Below are positions 16,922-25,539 of a stretch of DNA of 64,000 nt, one piece after another. Origin of the DNA: an uncultured Porphyromonadaceae bacterium (GTDB lineage Bacteria; Bacteroidota; Bacteroidia; Bacteroidales; Muribaculaceae); assembly GCA_902491625.1 (NCBI GenBank), contig CABUIO010000006.1:23473-87472 (forward strand). The letters run 5' to 3'. The translations under genes were made by a program, and so were the position numbers. Position 1 is the first letter of the stretch; each line of letters opens with the position of its first letter. The notes beneath the pieces were generated by a model that ran no database searches, had not been told where the DNA came from, and saw only the letters and a list, made by a program, of their open reading frames with translations.

Positions 16922-17608
16922 TTATTCAGGTTGTTTTTTGCCGAAACGGAGTGTTGAATCAGTGAAGCCGAGTGTGGCGACGTATCGGCCTTCGCAGACG
17001 GCCACGGTATGGAGACGAACATCGACCGAAGTACCGTCAGGAAGTTTCGCGACGCCTTTGCCCTCGTGTCCTGCGGTGTCGGGCAATGAGGTGATGATCA
17101 GGTCCTTGCGAATGTCGGCGGAGGTGTTGAACGTGAGCTTGAGCATGGCCTCCTTGCATGTCCAGGCTATGATGTTGGCAAGAACATCGCCGCTGTCGAC
17201 AAGCTGCAGCTCCTCCTCGTTGAGGAAACGCTCGCGGACATCAAGAGCCTTGGAGCGTGTGGCGCTCTCGACGTCGAGTCCGAGCGCTGTCTGCGGCGAG
17301 AACTGCTCGATGTCGGTGCCCTCCGGCGCCACCGGAAGTGTCGCTACGGCGAAAAGACCGTGGGTGTGGCTCACGGAGATGCGCTGGCGCTCGCTCTCGG
17401 GATAATCGGCCGATAGGAGCGGCGCTCCGGCGTCGGTATGGTCGATGGCGCGGTAGCCGTCGCGGGCATTCTCACACCAGACCTGACAGGCGAGCATCCG
17501 GCTTGCGCGGGGGGAATAGCCCGAGCCTCCGCTCACGATCTCCAGCTTGATGCCGGGCGCGGTGTGCAGGCGTTCGTAAAGGAAAGCGTCGTCGGTATCT
17601 GTTGCCAT
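16922..17608 (-). CDS. 4'-phosphopantetheinyl transferase, Sfp family
   Basis: The 228-residue protein moves the phosphopantetheine arm of CoA to carrier proteins. The signatures are LGLDVE near the middle (Mg-binding Asp), RFLNEEE and WTCKEAMLK, the W/F-x-x-KE-x-x-x-K motif of the family. ISVSHTHGLFAVA is the usual preceding strand. It is Sfp-sized rather than AcpS-sized. The order gldE-like then phosphopantetheinyl transferase, 6 nt apart, is one I recall from other Bacteroidales. Confidence 0.88.
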   Translation of the reverse strand: MATDTDDAFLYERLHTAPGIKLEIVSGGSGYSPRASRMLACQVWCENARDGYRAIDHTDAGAPLLSADYPESERQRISVSHTHGLFAVATLPVAPEGTDIEQFSPQTALGLDVESATRSKALDVRERFLNEEELQLVDSGDVLANIIAWTCKEAMLKLTFNTSADIRKDLIITSLPDTAGHEGKGVAKLPDGTSVDVRLHTVAVCEGRYVATLGFTDSTLRFGKKQPE

Positions 17609-17614
17609 GTGTCG

Positions 17615-19021
17615 TTATCTGTGTTTATCGGATGAATTGTTTTCGGAATCGTCGGCCGAAGTGGGGATGACATGCACGCGGATGCGTGTGATGCGGTGGC
17701 GCTCCACGCCCATGACCAGGAAACGAATGCGGCCGAGCACGAAGGCCTCCTTGTCGCGCGGGAAGTCACCCTTGAGAGTGAGGAGGAGTCCGGCCAGAGT
17801 CTCGATGTCCTCGAAATCTCCTTGCAGTTCCTCGTCTTCGTCGACGCCGGTGATGCGGCAGAAGTCGGCCAGAGGCGTCTTTCCCTCGAAGATATAGGTG
17901 TCGGCGTCGAGGCGGCGATAGAATTTCTTGTCGTCGTCATATTCGTCGTCGATGTCGCCGACAATTTCTTCGATGACATCTTCCAGAGTCACGATGCCCT
18001 GCGTGCCCCCGAATTCGTCGACCACAACGGCGATATGGATCTTCTTCTTGCGGAAATCCTCAAGAAGGTCGTCGAGCATACGCGATTCAGGCACGAAATA
18101 TGCCGGACGGATGAGGTGTTGCCAGCGGAAGTTGTCGTCAGCCTTTCCCATGTATGGGAGAAGATCCTTGCTGTAGAGGATTCCCTTGATGCTGTCTTGC
18201 GTCGTGTCGTAGACCGGGATGCGCGAATAGCCGGAGTCGCGGATCGTGGCGAGCACGGAGTCCCATCCTGCGTGGTATTCGATGGCGGTGACGTCCACAC
18301 GCGAGATCATGATGTCGTGCACCTCCTTCTCGCCGAAGGAGAGGATTCCCTCAAGCATCTCCTTGTCCTTTCCGGCACTGACGTCGCTCATGTTGAGCGC
18401 CTGCGAGAGCTCGTCGGTGGAGATGTTCTCATGTTTCTTGGTGACGACACGGTTGACTATTGTGGTCGATCTCACCATCATCCTGGCGATCGGGCTGACA
18501 AGCCTGTAGATTGCGGTCAGCATCGGCGCCGCCCCGAGGGCCCATGCCATCATGCGGCCGTTGGCGATGAGCTTGGGAAGGATTTCGCCGAAAAGAAGCA
18601 GCAGGAAAGTCAGGAAGACGGTCTGCAGCAGGAAGTTGGCTACGTCGGAATTGAAGTCGATGACGTTGTTGATGGCAAAGGAGAGTAGCACGACCATGGT
18701 GACGTTCACCAGATTGTTGGCTATCAGGATGGTGGCGAGGAGCTGCTCGCTGTTGCAGATCAGCCTGAATGTCTTTCCGGCCTTGGGATCGTCGTCGGAT
18801 TCCTCCTCAAGCTCGTCGACATCGCTCTGACTGAGTCCGAAATATGCTATCTCGCTGCCGCTGACAAACGCCGAGACGCACAGGCATAGGAATGCTATCA
18901 CCACGATTGCGGTCCAGGCGAACCACGTCATATTGTCCGGCGCATGGAATGTCATCAGTGAGCCGGCCTGTGCGCCGTCAAGCAGCAGGCTGCACAAATA
19001 TGGTAAAGGGTCTGTATCCAC
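17615..19021 (-). CDS. gldE: CNNM/CBS/CorC transporter-like membrane protein (GldE-like)
   Basis: The 468-residue protein has an N-terminal CNNM (DUF21) membrane domain with about four helices (FVSGSEIAYFGLSQ), two CBS domains (MISRVDVTAIEYHAGW and a second ending in the DEFGGTQGIVTLEDVIEE box) and a CorC/HlyC C-terminal domain (LAGLLLTLKGDFPRDKEAF). This is the hemolysin-C/CorC class implicated in Mg/Co homeostasis. In Bacteroidetes the copy next to a phosphopantetheinyl transferase is usually labelled GldE, a gliding/type IX accessory. The name rests on that neighbourhood. Confidence 0.85.
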   Translation of the reverse strand: MDTDPLPYLCSLLLDGAQAGSLMTFHAPDNMTWFAWTAIVVIAFLCLCVSAFVSGSEIAYFGLSQSDVDELEEESDDDPKAGKTFRLICNSEQLLATILIANNLVNVTMVVLLSFAINNVIDFNSDVANFLLQTVFLTFLLLLFGEILPKLIANGRMMAWALGAAPMLTAIYRLVSPIARMMVRSTTIVNRVVTKKHENISTDELSQALNMSDVSAGKDKEMLEGILSFGEKEVHDIMISRVDVTAIEYHAGWDSVLATIRDSGYSRIPVYDTTQDSIKGILYSKDLLPYMGKADDNFRWQHLIRPAYFVPESRMLDDLLEDFRKKKIHIAVVVDEFGGTQGIVTLEDVIEEIVGDIDDEYDDDKKFYRRLDADTYIFEGKTPLADFCRITGVDEDEELQGDFEDIETLAGLLLTLKGDFPRDKEAFVLGRIRFLVMGVERHRITRIRVHVIPTSADDSENNSSDKHR

Positions 19022-19061
19022 GTAATGTTATCGGATTAGTGAAAAATCGGAGAGGTAAGGG

Positions 19062-20159
19062 TCAGGCAGCAAGCAAAGCCATCATTATCGGGAATGCCAT
19101 CGTCATCAGAAGCACGCCGAAGCAGAATGTGGCGATCAGCCATCCCTGACACACCTTGCTCGCCTTGTGGGAGCCTACGTAGTCGCCGATGGAGTTGAGA
19201 CGGCGCACCTTGCAGGAGTAGACGATGGCGATGACTGCCGGGAAAAGTCCGAAAAGGATCAGAAAAATTATCGAGAGCGCCAGATACGATTTCGCAGGGC
19301 GAGTGAGGTCTTCCTTCTCCTCTGGCTCCTCGTTGCTGCGCTTTGGCTGAAGCTTCGTGAGGTGCCTGTATTTCGGATTTACGGGAGCTGCCGGTTGAGC
19401 GTCGGGGACGGCGCCTGTGTCGGGAATCGGCGTGGGCGCGATCTGCGGTGGTGTGCTCTCGTGGTGTGCGGCGGTCTCATCAGGGGCGGGAGCGTAAGGC
19501 ACATGTAGCGCCTCGGCCCACTGCTCGTCGGGCGTGGGGACACGCGGAATCGCGGGGGGATTGTGGCCGTTTCTGCTCGCGGAGGCCGAAAGATCCTTGA
19601 GCGTCTTGGCTATGGCTCTGGGATAGAGCGCGTATTCGATGTCATGGATTTTGGCTTCAAGAGTCTCCGGTGTCTCTCCGGGCTCGATGTCGAGAATCCC
19701 CTGCATCACGATCTCGCCGCTGTCGAGGTCGGAGGTCACCTTGTGGACGGTGACGCCGCTCTGCTTCTCTCCGGCTGCGATGACGGCTTCGTGGACATGA
19801 TGGCCATACATCCCTTTGCCGCTGTAGGCGGGCAGGAGCGACGGATGGATGTTGAGCATCCTCCCCGGATATGCCTCGATGATCGGATCGGCTACTTTGC
19901 GCAGGAATCCGGCGAGCACGACAAGGCCGATATCGTAGGGCTTCAGCGCCTCTACGATCTGCTGCGGCTCCTCTTTCCACACTTTGCCGGGAAAGTAGAG
20001 CACGGGGATGTCCAAGGCCTCCATGCGCCCGATGACGCCGGCGTCCTTGCGGTCGGTCACGGCCACAGCCACACGTATGCGGTTGCCGCCTGCGAATGTC
20101 CTGACTATGTTTTCGGCATTTGTGCCGCTACCGGAAGCGAATATTGCGATGTTCTCCAT
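19062..20159 (-). CDS. purN: Phosphoribosylglycinamide formyltransferase fused to a CD225-like membrane domain
   Basis: Residues 1-190 are a complete PurN (GAR transformylase, purine synthesis): FASGSGTNAENI at 7-18, NIHPSLLP with catalytic N103 and H105, and DLDSGEI with D146. Residues 195-288 form a Pro/Ala/Glu-rich linker. Residues 289-365 contain two hydrophobic helices around IGDYVGSHKASKVCQGW, which matches the CD225/dispanin pattern (GDYxxAxxxSxKAxxW). Ordinary PurN ends near residue 190-200, so this one would be tethered to the inner membrane. I start at MENIAIF (20159) because the TTG at 20177 falls inside the promoter. gldE follows after 40 nt. Confidence 0.9.
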   Translation of the reverse strand: MENIAIFASGSGTNAENIVRTFAGGNRIRVAVAVTDRKDAGVIGRMEALDIPVLYFPGKVWKEEPQQIVEALKPYDIGLVVLAGFLRKVADPIIEAYPGRMLNIHPSLLPAYSGKGMYGHHVHEAVIAAGEKQSGVTVHKVTSDLDSGEIVMQGILDIEPGETPETLEAKIHDIEYALYPRAIAKTLKDLSASASRNGHNPPAIPRVPTPDEQWAEALHVPYAPAPDETAAHHESTPPQIAPTPIPDTGAVPDAQPAAPVNPKYRHLTKLQPKRSNEEPEEKEDLTRPAKSYLALSIIFLILFGLFPAVIAIVYSCKVRRLNSIGDYVGSHKASKVCQGWLIATFCFGVLLMTMAFPIMMALLAA

Positions 20160-20174
20160 ATACTCTTGTTTGCG

Positions 20175-20206
20175 CAAAGATATTAAAAATCCGCAACACT
20201 GCCAAA
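20175..20206 (-). promoter_or_regulatory. Promoter for purN
   Basis: On the minus strand, TTTG (20206-20203), a 20-bp spacer and TATCTTTG (20182-20175) match the Bacteroidales consensus exactly. Transcription should begin near 20168, about 9 nt before the ATG. It may drive the whole minus-strand run down to the glycosyltransferase. Confidence 0.7.
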
Positions 20207-20225
20207 ACTGCGGCGTCCGGCGCTC

Positions 20226-21167
20226 TTATTTCCCCGGCTTGGGAGCCGGTTTGAAGCGTTTGCCGTCCCAGAGATACCTCAGCTCCTTGCGCTGGCAGGG
20301 ACGCAGCTCCCCGGCTGTCTCGATACTCACCAGAGGCGTGTAGTTGAGACGCGCTGTGAGCGAATTGTCCTCAGGCGAAAGCTCGTAGCTCACCATGGCG
20401 AAAGGAATGGCGGCTATGGCTTCGCGGATCTCCTTCCCCTTGGCGCCCGAAGGAATGTCGAAGAAATCGGCGACTGAAGGTTCCTTTAGAAGCTTCGCGG
20501 TGGCGAGCCTCACCGGCACCTCGCGGGAAGCGAACGTGAGAGTCGTGGCCTTGTCCCTGCTTATGGTGTCCATGGCTCCGGCGTCGACGGCTATCTTCAT
20601 CAGCCGGTTCTGTACGGAGTCTTCCGTATGGTTCATCTTAGCAAGAGCCTCGGCATATACCTTGGAGTCGTATGCTATGGAGTCTTCGGTAGCAAGCATC
20701 TTGCCGACCGGAGGAACCTCAAAGAACCGCACGTCGGAGAATGGTGTGCCTCCGGGATTCAGGGTGCTGATTGTCATGCAGATCTTTTTCCCGCCCTTTG
20801 CCGGAAGGATGCCGAGCTGCACGCGCATCGCGGCGTCCTTCTCCTCGGGATTGCCCTTGAGATCGGCCTGATGCTCGGCGGTGCGGAAGCTGATGTAGTC
20901 CGGAGTTATCTCGTCGACGACAAACATCGCGGCCTCGCTGGCCACAGGCTCTTTGGTGTCCACAAGCCTGTAGTATTTGGACAGATAAGGGAAGGCGTCC
21001 GCTGCGTCCGAAGCTTCGAGGGCGATTCCGGCCTCCGGAAGCCTCCAGAGCATCAGCTCGGAGAGATAAGGCTCGTAGGCGGCGGGACGCTGCGGAATGA
21101 GCGACTGGGCGACGCAACCGGTTGCGAACGCTGCTGCAAGGGCGAGAAGAAGTGTGATTCTGTGCAT
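20226..21167 (-). CDS. Exported lipoprotein-like protein of unknown function
   Basis: The 313-residue protein starts with a signal sequence ending in FATGC, a possible lipobox (Cys18). The rest has alternating charged and hydrophobic strands with an AMFVVDEITPDYISFRTAE core and a basic end (KRFKPAPKPGK). I do not recognise a family. It lies 39 nt downstream of the DEAD-box helicase gene on the same strand, so it may be read from the same transcript. The next gene, purN, has its own promoter. Confidence 0.6.
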   Translation of the reverse strand: MHRITLLLALAAAFATGCVAQSLIPQRPAAYEPYLSELMLWRLPEAGIALEASDAADAFPYLSKYYRLVDTKEPVASEAAMFVVDEITPDYISFRTAEHQADLKGNPEEKDAAMRVQLGILPAKGGKKICMTISTLNPGGTPFSDVRFFEVPPVGKMLATEDSIAYDSKVYAEALAKMNHTEDSVQNRLMKIAVDAGAMDTISRDKATTLTFASREVPVRLATAKLLKEPSVADFFDIPSGAKGKEIREAIAAIPFAMVSYELSPEDNSLTARLNYTPLVSIETAGELRPCQRKELRYLWDGKRFKPAPKPGK

Positions 21168-21206
21168 GTCAGGAGCTTTTCTTTGTTAACGGTAGCGCAA
21201 GCGTTA

Positions 21207-23108
21207 TTATTTTTTGTTTTTATAAAATATCTCGTAGCCTGAACACTTCTTTTTCTCAGACTTTTCTTTCTTGCGCTTGTCCTCCTTGCCCGAGCCTTTC
21301 CTCTCGTTCTTCTTCTCGGGACGGAAAGCCTTCGCGCCGCCGCCTTTGCGCTTGTTGTTGGCCACGGCGTAGTTCTTATCCTTGTCGGCTACCTCGGCAT
21401 AGAGCCGATGGCCGAAGAAATCGGCGCCTTTAAGCGCTCCGATGACCCTTCGGGCGTCCTGCTGCGGCACGTCGAAAAGCGTGTAGTCCGTGAGAAGGTC
21501 GATTCGGCCGATGTCGGGCTTCTGACCCTCGACATTGCGGTTGAGGGTCTCCATGAGAGTGCGCGGAGCCATTCCCTGGGCCTTTCCGGCGCTCACGTAG
21601 ATGCGTGTGAGACCTTCGGCAGCGTCGCGGCGGTCCTTGTTCTTCTTGTCGGAAGCGCCTTCCCCTTTCTCTCCGCGACTCTTGCGGCGTTCCGAGCGGC
21701 GCGACTCGCCGTCGGCGTCAAGGTTGATGTCGGGCATGTTGCTGTAGTATTTCAGCAGGCGGTTGAACTCCAGCGACATGACGCGTTTAAGAAGGTCTTC
21801 GGCAGAAAGCCATTCGAGCTTCTTGCGCACACCGGTGAGATATTTGGCCATGGCCTCTTCATTGACCTCCACGCGCTCCAGACGGTCGGCCATGTAATAT
21901 AGCTGCTTCTCGATGATATGCTCGGGCGTGGGCACGGGGCGGTATTCGAAGGTCTTGCCGATCGTCTTTTCGATCTGGCGCAGGCGGCTCTTCTCGCGCG
22001 AGTGGATGATGGCGATCGATACGCCGGTCTTGTTGGCGCGTCCGGTGCGCCCGCTGCGGTGGGTGTAGACGGCGACGTCGTCGGGCAGCCCGTAGTTGAT
22101 GACGTGGGTGAGATCGTCGACGTCAAGGCCTCGTGCGGCCACGTCGGTGGCCACGAGGAGCTGTGTGACGTGGTCGCGGAATTTCTTCATGGCCAGGTCG
22201 CGTTGCTGCTGGCTCAGGTCGCCGTGCAGGCAGTCTGCATTGTAGCCGTCGGCTATCAGCTTGTCGGCGATCTCCTGCGTCTCGCGGCGCGTACGGCAGA
22301 AGATGAGTCCGTAGATCTGCGGATTGTTGTCGGCTACGCGCTTGAGTGCGAGGTATTTGTCGTGAGCCTTCACCATGTAGTAGATGTGGCGCACGTTGGC
22401 CGAGCCTTCGTTGCGGCTTCCGGCCACGAACTCCACCGGATTGTGCATGAAGCGGCGCGAGATCTTCGCGATCTCGGTCGGCATCGTGGCTGAGAACATA
22501 AGCATCTTGCGGTCTTCGGGTACATGCGTCAGGATCTCGTTGATGTCGTCGAGGAAGCCCATGTTGAGCATCTCGTCGGCCTCGTCGAGAATGACGGTGT
22601 GGACATGCTCCAGACTGACTTCGCCGCGCTTGATGAGGTCGATGAGGCGTCCGGGAGTGGCCACGATGACCTGCACACCCTTGCGCAGGGAGCGTATCTG
22701 GCTCTCGATGCTCGATCCGCCGTAGACCGGAAGGATGCGCAGCGAGTCGATGTATTTGGCGAAGTCGGCGAGGTCGCCCGCTATCTGTAGACACAGCTCG
22801 CGCGTGGGCGCGATGACGAGCGCCTGCGTCGCGTCAGACGAGGTGTCGATGCGCTGGAGCACCGGCAGTCCGAACGCCGCCGTCTTGCCTGTGCCGGTCT
22901 GGGCAAGACCGATGACGTCCCCCTCCTTGTCCAGAAGGTGTGGAATGACGAGTCGCTGGATAGGCATCGGATGTTCGAAGCCAAGCTCCGTGATGGCGCG
23001 CAGAAGAGGCTCGGAGACCCCTAATTCCGCGAAAGTGGAAGGCTCGGGAGTGCCCTCGACCGGAACGATAGGATATTCCGTATCTTTTTCTATATTGTTT
23101 TCCTGCAT
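21207..23108 (-). CDS. DEAD-box RNA helicase
   Basis: The 633-residue protein has all the main motifs: Q motif with PMPIQ, motif I AQTGTGKT, Ia PTRELCLQ, Ib ATPGRLIDL, II DEAD, III SAT, V ATDVAARGLD and VI HRSGRTGR. After the helicase core there is a DbpA/CsdA-type RNA-binding domain (IYVSAGKAQGMAPRTLMETL to FFGHRLYAEV) and a Lys-rich tail. It resembles DeaD/CsdA enzymes, which unwind rRNA and mRNA structures during ribosome assembly and cold growth. The upstream gap is AT-rich. Confidence 0.92.
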   Translation of the reverse strand: MQENNIEKDTEYPIVPVEGTPEPSTFAELGVSEPLLRAITELGFEHPMPIQRLVIPHLLDKEGDVIGLAQTGTGKTAAFGLPVLQRIDTSSDATQALVIAPTRELCLQIAGDLADFAKYIDSLRILPVYGGSSIESQIRSLRKGVQVIVATPGRLIDLIKRGEVSLEHVHTVILDEADEMLNMGFLDDINEILTHVPEDRKMLMFSATMPTEIAKISRRFMHNPVEFVAGSRNEGSANVRHIYYMVKAHDKYLALKRVADNNPQIYGLIFCRTRRETQEIADKLIADGYNADCLHGDLSQQQRDLAMKKFRDHVTQLLVATDVAARGLDVDDLTHVINYGLPDDVAVYTHRSGRTGRANKTGVSIAIIHSREKSRLRQIEKTIGKTFEYRPVPTPEHIIEKQLYYMADRLERVEVNEEAMAKYLTGVRKKLEWLSAEDLLKRVMSLEFNRLLKYYSNMPDINLDADGESRRSERRKSRGEKGEGASDKKNKDRRDAAEGLTRIYVSAGKAQGMAPRTLMETLNRNVEGQKPDIGRIDLLTDYTLFDVPQQDARRVIGALKGADFFGHRLYAEVADKDKNYAVANNKRKGGGAKAFRPEKKNERKGSGKEDKRKKEKSEKKKCSGYEIFYKNKK

Positions 23109-23279
23109 GACTGATTGAATGTACTTTTTTTGACTGCGCTTTTTAACGGATAATTAAGTTTTAAAAACTAATATTTAGACACTTGGCGTCGTTTTTGTGT
23201 ATGAATCCGTCGCGGCAGCGGGACTGTCAAAGGGCGGACATACCGACCATGTAAAAACGCAGTTATAATTTTGGGTTAT

Positions 23280-23368
23280 ATACATTAATAATTTCTATCA
23301 CTTGATTCCGCAATCTGCGGCAATCGAATGTCAGGAGACGTCGTGAGGATGCCTCCTGTCTTTTTTTT
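23280..23368 (+). ncRNA. Candidate small RNA between the helicase and porin genes
   Basis: On the plus strand, opposite to both neighbours, a TAATTTTG box at 23266-23273 is followed by CCGCAATCTGCGG (a hairpin) and then a CAGGAG/CTCCTG stem (23332-23358) with eight T. This terminator serves no known gene on its strand. Promoter-like box, hairpin and terminator together suggest a transcript of about 85-90 nt. The -33 element is poor, so the call is tentative. Confidence 0.35.
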
Positions 23369-23390
23369 GTTCCCCTCCGGAAGCGGATTC

Positions 23391-24764
23391 TCAGAAGGAG
23401 AACTGGAAGAGGAGGTCGATGCGGTTGGCGGAGCCGTGGCTGTGGTCGACGTTGTTGCGCCGTCCGTGGAGATATTCGGCTCCTAACTGCATCCGGGGAG
23501 TCGGTTCGTAGAAAATGCTCCACGAACCGTAGAGTCCATATTTATATTCATCGGGCGATGCGCCGGAGCGGTCGAAATAGCGCGCCTCGGCCAGCGCCAT
23601 GCATGCATAGACGTTTGGCAGGAAGTTGTATTTGCAGCCGATGTTGAGTCCCATAGACCAGGGAGCGTACATGGTGCCGGGCTTCTTGGAGTCGTTGATG
23701 AGGTCATACTGGCCGATGGAGAGATCCCCCATATAGGAGGAATAGCCCTGTCCGGTGTTGGCCTCGGCGTAGATGGCAAGCCTTGTGAGGGGATAGATCA
23801 CGGCCGACAGCTGCGCGCCCCAGCCGAATCTGTTGCGGTTGCGCGAGGTCATGAGATCGCGGTAGGGGAGCACCCTCGCCATGCCGGCAAGCCTGATATG
23901 GCCGCTGTGGGGAAGCCTGTAGGAGACGTAGGCCGCTATATCGGGAAACCAGTCGCCTATGGTCTTTGTGGTCACGTCGTCGGCGGCGACCTGTCCCTTA
24001 GGCATGGCTATGCCGGCGCCGATGCTCCAGGGTCGTTTGAAGTCGTGATCCCAGCGCACCTGCAGCGCCGACCGTCCCGCTTTGCCGGACTGCCCGGCTC
24101 CGTCAATGGTGGGCGCTTCGGCCGCAGGATCGTTGAAGGCTGTCTGGGTGTAGCCGATAGTCCAGTCGGATATTGTCACATAGGCTTTCTTGAGTTTCAG
24201 CGTGTTGTCGGCGGCGGAAAATTCGGTCTGGATATAGCCGATGATGTCGCCCAGCACCGGATTCCTTCCTATGACGCGCAGGAAGAGTGCCGTTCCTGCG
24301 GGGGTGCCGTCAAGACGGCGACGGTTTTCCGGATCCGACGGCACCGGAATCAGATAAGGTGCGAAACCTCGGTTTGGAATAGAGCCTGCGAAGTCATACC
24401 AGCCGCGGAGCCTGATGGCGCCTCCGATGCCGAGCGCAAGTTTGGCATCCTTGCTCATGAGCATGAAGTAGGGCGCAAGGGGATCCTGAAAGTGGTGGTA
24501 CTGGTCGAAAAAGAAAAGATCGACGATGTCGCGGACAGAGTCAAGATGGCTTTCGGAGCCGCTAAGGGCATCCGAGCCGGTGGTGATGATTTTCACGTCC
24601 TGCTTCAGTCGCTGAGTCTTTATCTCGTCAGCTGTGTGGGTGGAGAGTGTCATCTGCGCTGCGGAATCGGACGGTAGGCGCGAGACCTGAAAGGCTTCGG
24701 CTGTCGATGGAGCGGCAAGGGCGGCAATCATTATACCGAGCAATGGTAGCAGTGTCTTTTTCAT
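23391..24764 (-). CDS. Outer-membrane porin (DcaP-like)
   Basis: From MKKTLLPLLGIMIAALAAPSTAEA (signal peptide) the protein has 457 residues. An ATG 33 nt upstream is less likely. After a short N-terminal segment the chain becomes a series of amphipathic strands (IGGAIRLRGWYDFAG, AYVTISDWTIGYTQTAFND, MGLNIGCKYNFLPNVYACMAL) ending in the aromatic LLFQFSF typical of outer-membrane barrels. This resembles trimeric DcaP-type porins that carry small solutes. It stands alone between the HAD gene and the helicase. Confidence 0.8.
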   Translation of the reverse strand: MKKTLLPLLGIMIAALAAPSTAEAFQVSRLPSDSAAQMTLSTHTADEIKTQRLKQDVKIITTGSDALSGSESHLDSVRDIVDLFFFDQYHHFQDPLAPYFMLMSKDAKLALGIGGAIRLRGWYDFAGSIPNRGFAPYLIPVPSDPENRRRLDGTPAGTALFLRVIGRNPVLGDIIGYIQTEFSAADNTLKLKKAYVTISDWTIGYTQTAFNDPAAEAPTIDGAGQSGKAGRSALQVRWDHDFKRPWSIGAGIAMPKGQVAADDVTTKTIGDWFPDIAAYVSYRLPHSGHIRLAGMARVLPYRDLMTSRNRNRFGWGAQLSAVIYPLTRLAIYAEANTGQGYSSYMGDLSIGQYDLINDSKKPGTMYAPWSMGLNIGCKYNFLPNVYACMALAEARYFDRSGASPDEYKYGLYGSWSIFYEPTPRMQLGAEYLHGRRNNVDHSHGSANRIDLLFQFSF

Positions 24765-24811
24765 AGCAATGTGGATTATGGAGTGTGTGTTTTTCATTTG
24801 ACATAGCAGTG

Positions 24812-25471
24812 TCAGAGCGTCTCGTAAAATACGTTGTAGCGGCGCAGATGGCGGCGCATGTGATTTGTGGGAGACACGAGATAGCGCGACTCGACATCCG
24901 GAAGCAGCAGCAGGGGGAGTTCGTCGGGCTCGCCGCTTACTATTGTCCGGAGCACGAGTCCGTTGCCGTCAGCCCATTCCTGCAGTCTGACGATTTTCTC
25001 CGTGCCGGCACACTCCTCGTAGTCTATGGGGTCGTGGGGATAGCGCATACGGAATTCGGACAGCGAGGGGGTGGCTATGCAGATGTCGGCCTCGACATGG
25101 GCGCAGAGGGGCACGGCATATTCTGCAGGAGCGGATGTCACGACGGCGACCTTGCCCCCTTTTTTGCGATACTCCTCCATCATGCCGATGACTTTGGGAT
25201 TGAGCGACGGCAGTAGCTTCCGGGCGAACTTCTCGGCCAATGTCTTGTCTTTGATGGCGCGGAGCGTACGCGAAAGCTCGAACTTGAAGCGTCGTTGAGA
25301 GATTTCGAGATTCTTGCGGCTGTGGCTGAGGGAATAGATGCGGCGCACGAGCCCGAGTTTGCCGTGTCGAAGTCCGTATCCCTTGAGGAAGGATGCGAGT
25401 TTGTGTAGACTGTCACCCCCGACAATGCAGTTGTCGAGAGATACGCACATTACTGGTGTCTTTTCTGCCAT
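24812..25471 (-). CDS. HAD-superfamily (HAD-IB) protein with degenerate active site
   Basis: The 219-residue protein has the layout of subfamily IB phosphatases (SerB-like): a helical cap at about residues 35-80, motif II VVTSAPAEYAVPL, motif III Lys in GTEKIVRL, and a typical end (SPTNHMRRHLRRYNVF). Motif I reads VSLDNC where FDxDGT is expected, so the nucleophilic Asp is Ser11 while the second Asp (D13) remains. Motif IV reads SGEPDELPLL instead of GDSxxDxPLL, replacing both metal-binding Asp. Phosphatase activity is therefore unlikely. It lies 68 nt downstream of topA. Confidence 0.75.
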   Translation of the reverse strand: MAEKTPVMCVSLDNCIVGGDSLHKLASFLKGYGLRHGKLGLVRRIYSLSHSRKNLEISQRRFKFELSRTLRAIKDKTLAEKFARKLLPSLNPKVIGMMEEYRKKGGKVAVVTSAPAEYAVPLCAHVEADICIATPSLSEFRMRYPHDPIDYEECAGTEKIVRLQEWADGNGLVLRTIVSGEPDELPLLLLPDVESRYLVSPTNHMRRHLRRYNVFYETL

Positions 25472-25496
25472 GCCTCTGCTTTCTTGAATTTCGATC

Positions 25497-25539
25497 TTAT
25501 AATACTAATAATACTAACATCCTCATAATACTAACAACC
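25497..25539 (+). repeat. Tandem repeat of AATACTAAT/AATACTAAC units
   Basis: Four imperfect units of an AATACTAAC-like 9-mer fill the gap between the topA stop codon and the HAD gene, similar in scale and placement to the GGACTTTAA and GCCGATAAG arrays. Confidence 0.6.

Noticed and set aside
20160..20177. TTG start for purN giving six more residues
   Set aside because: The TTG overlaps the -7 promoter box (20182-20175), so it would not be transcribed.
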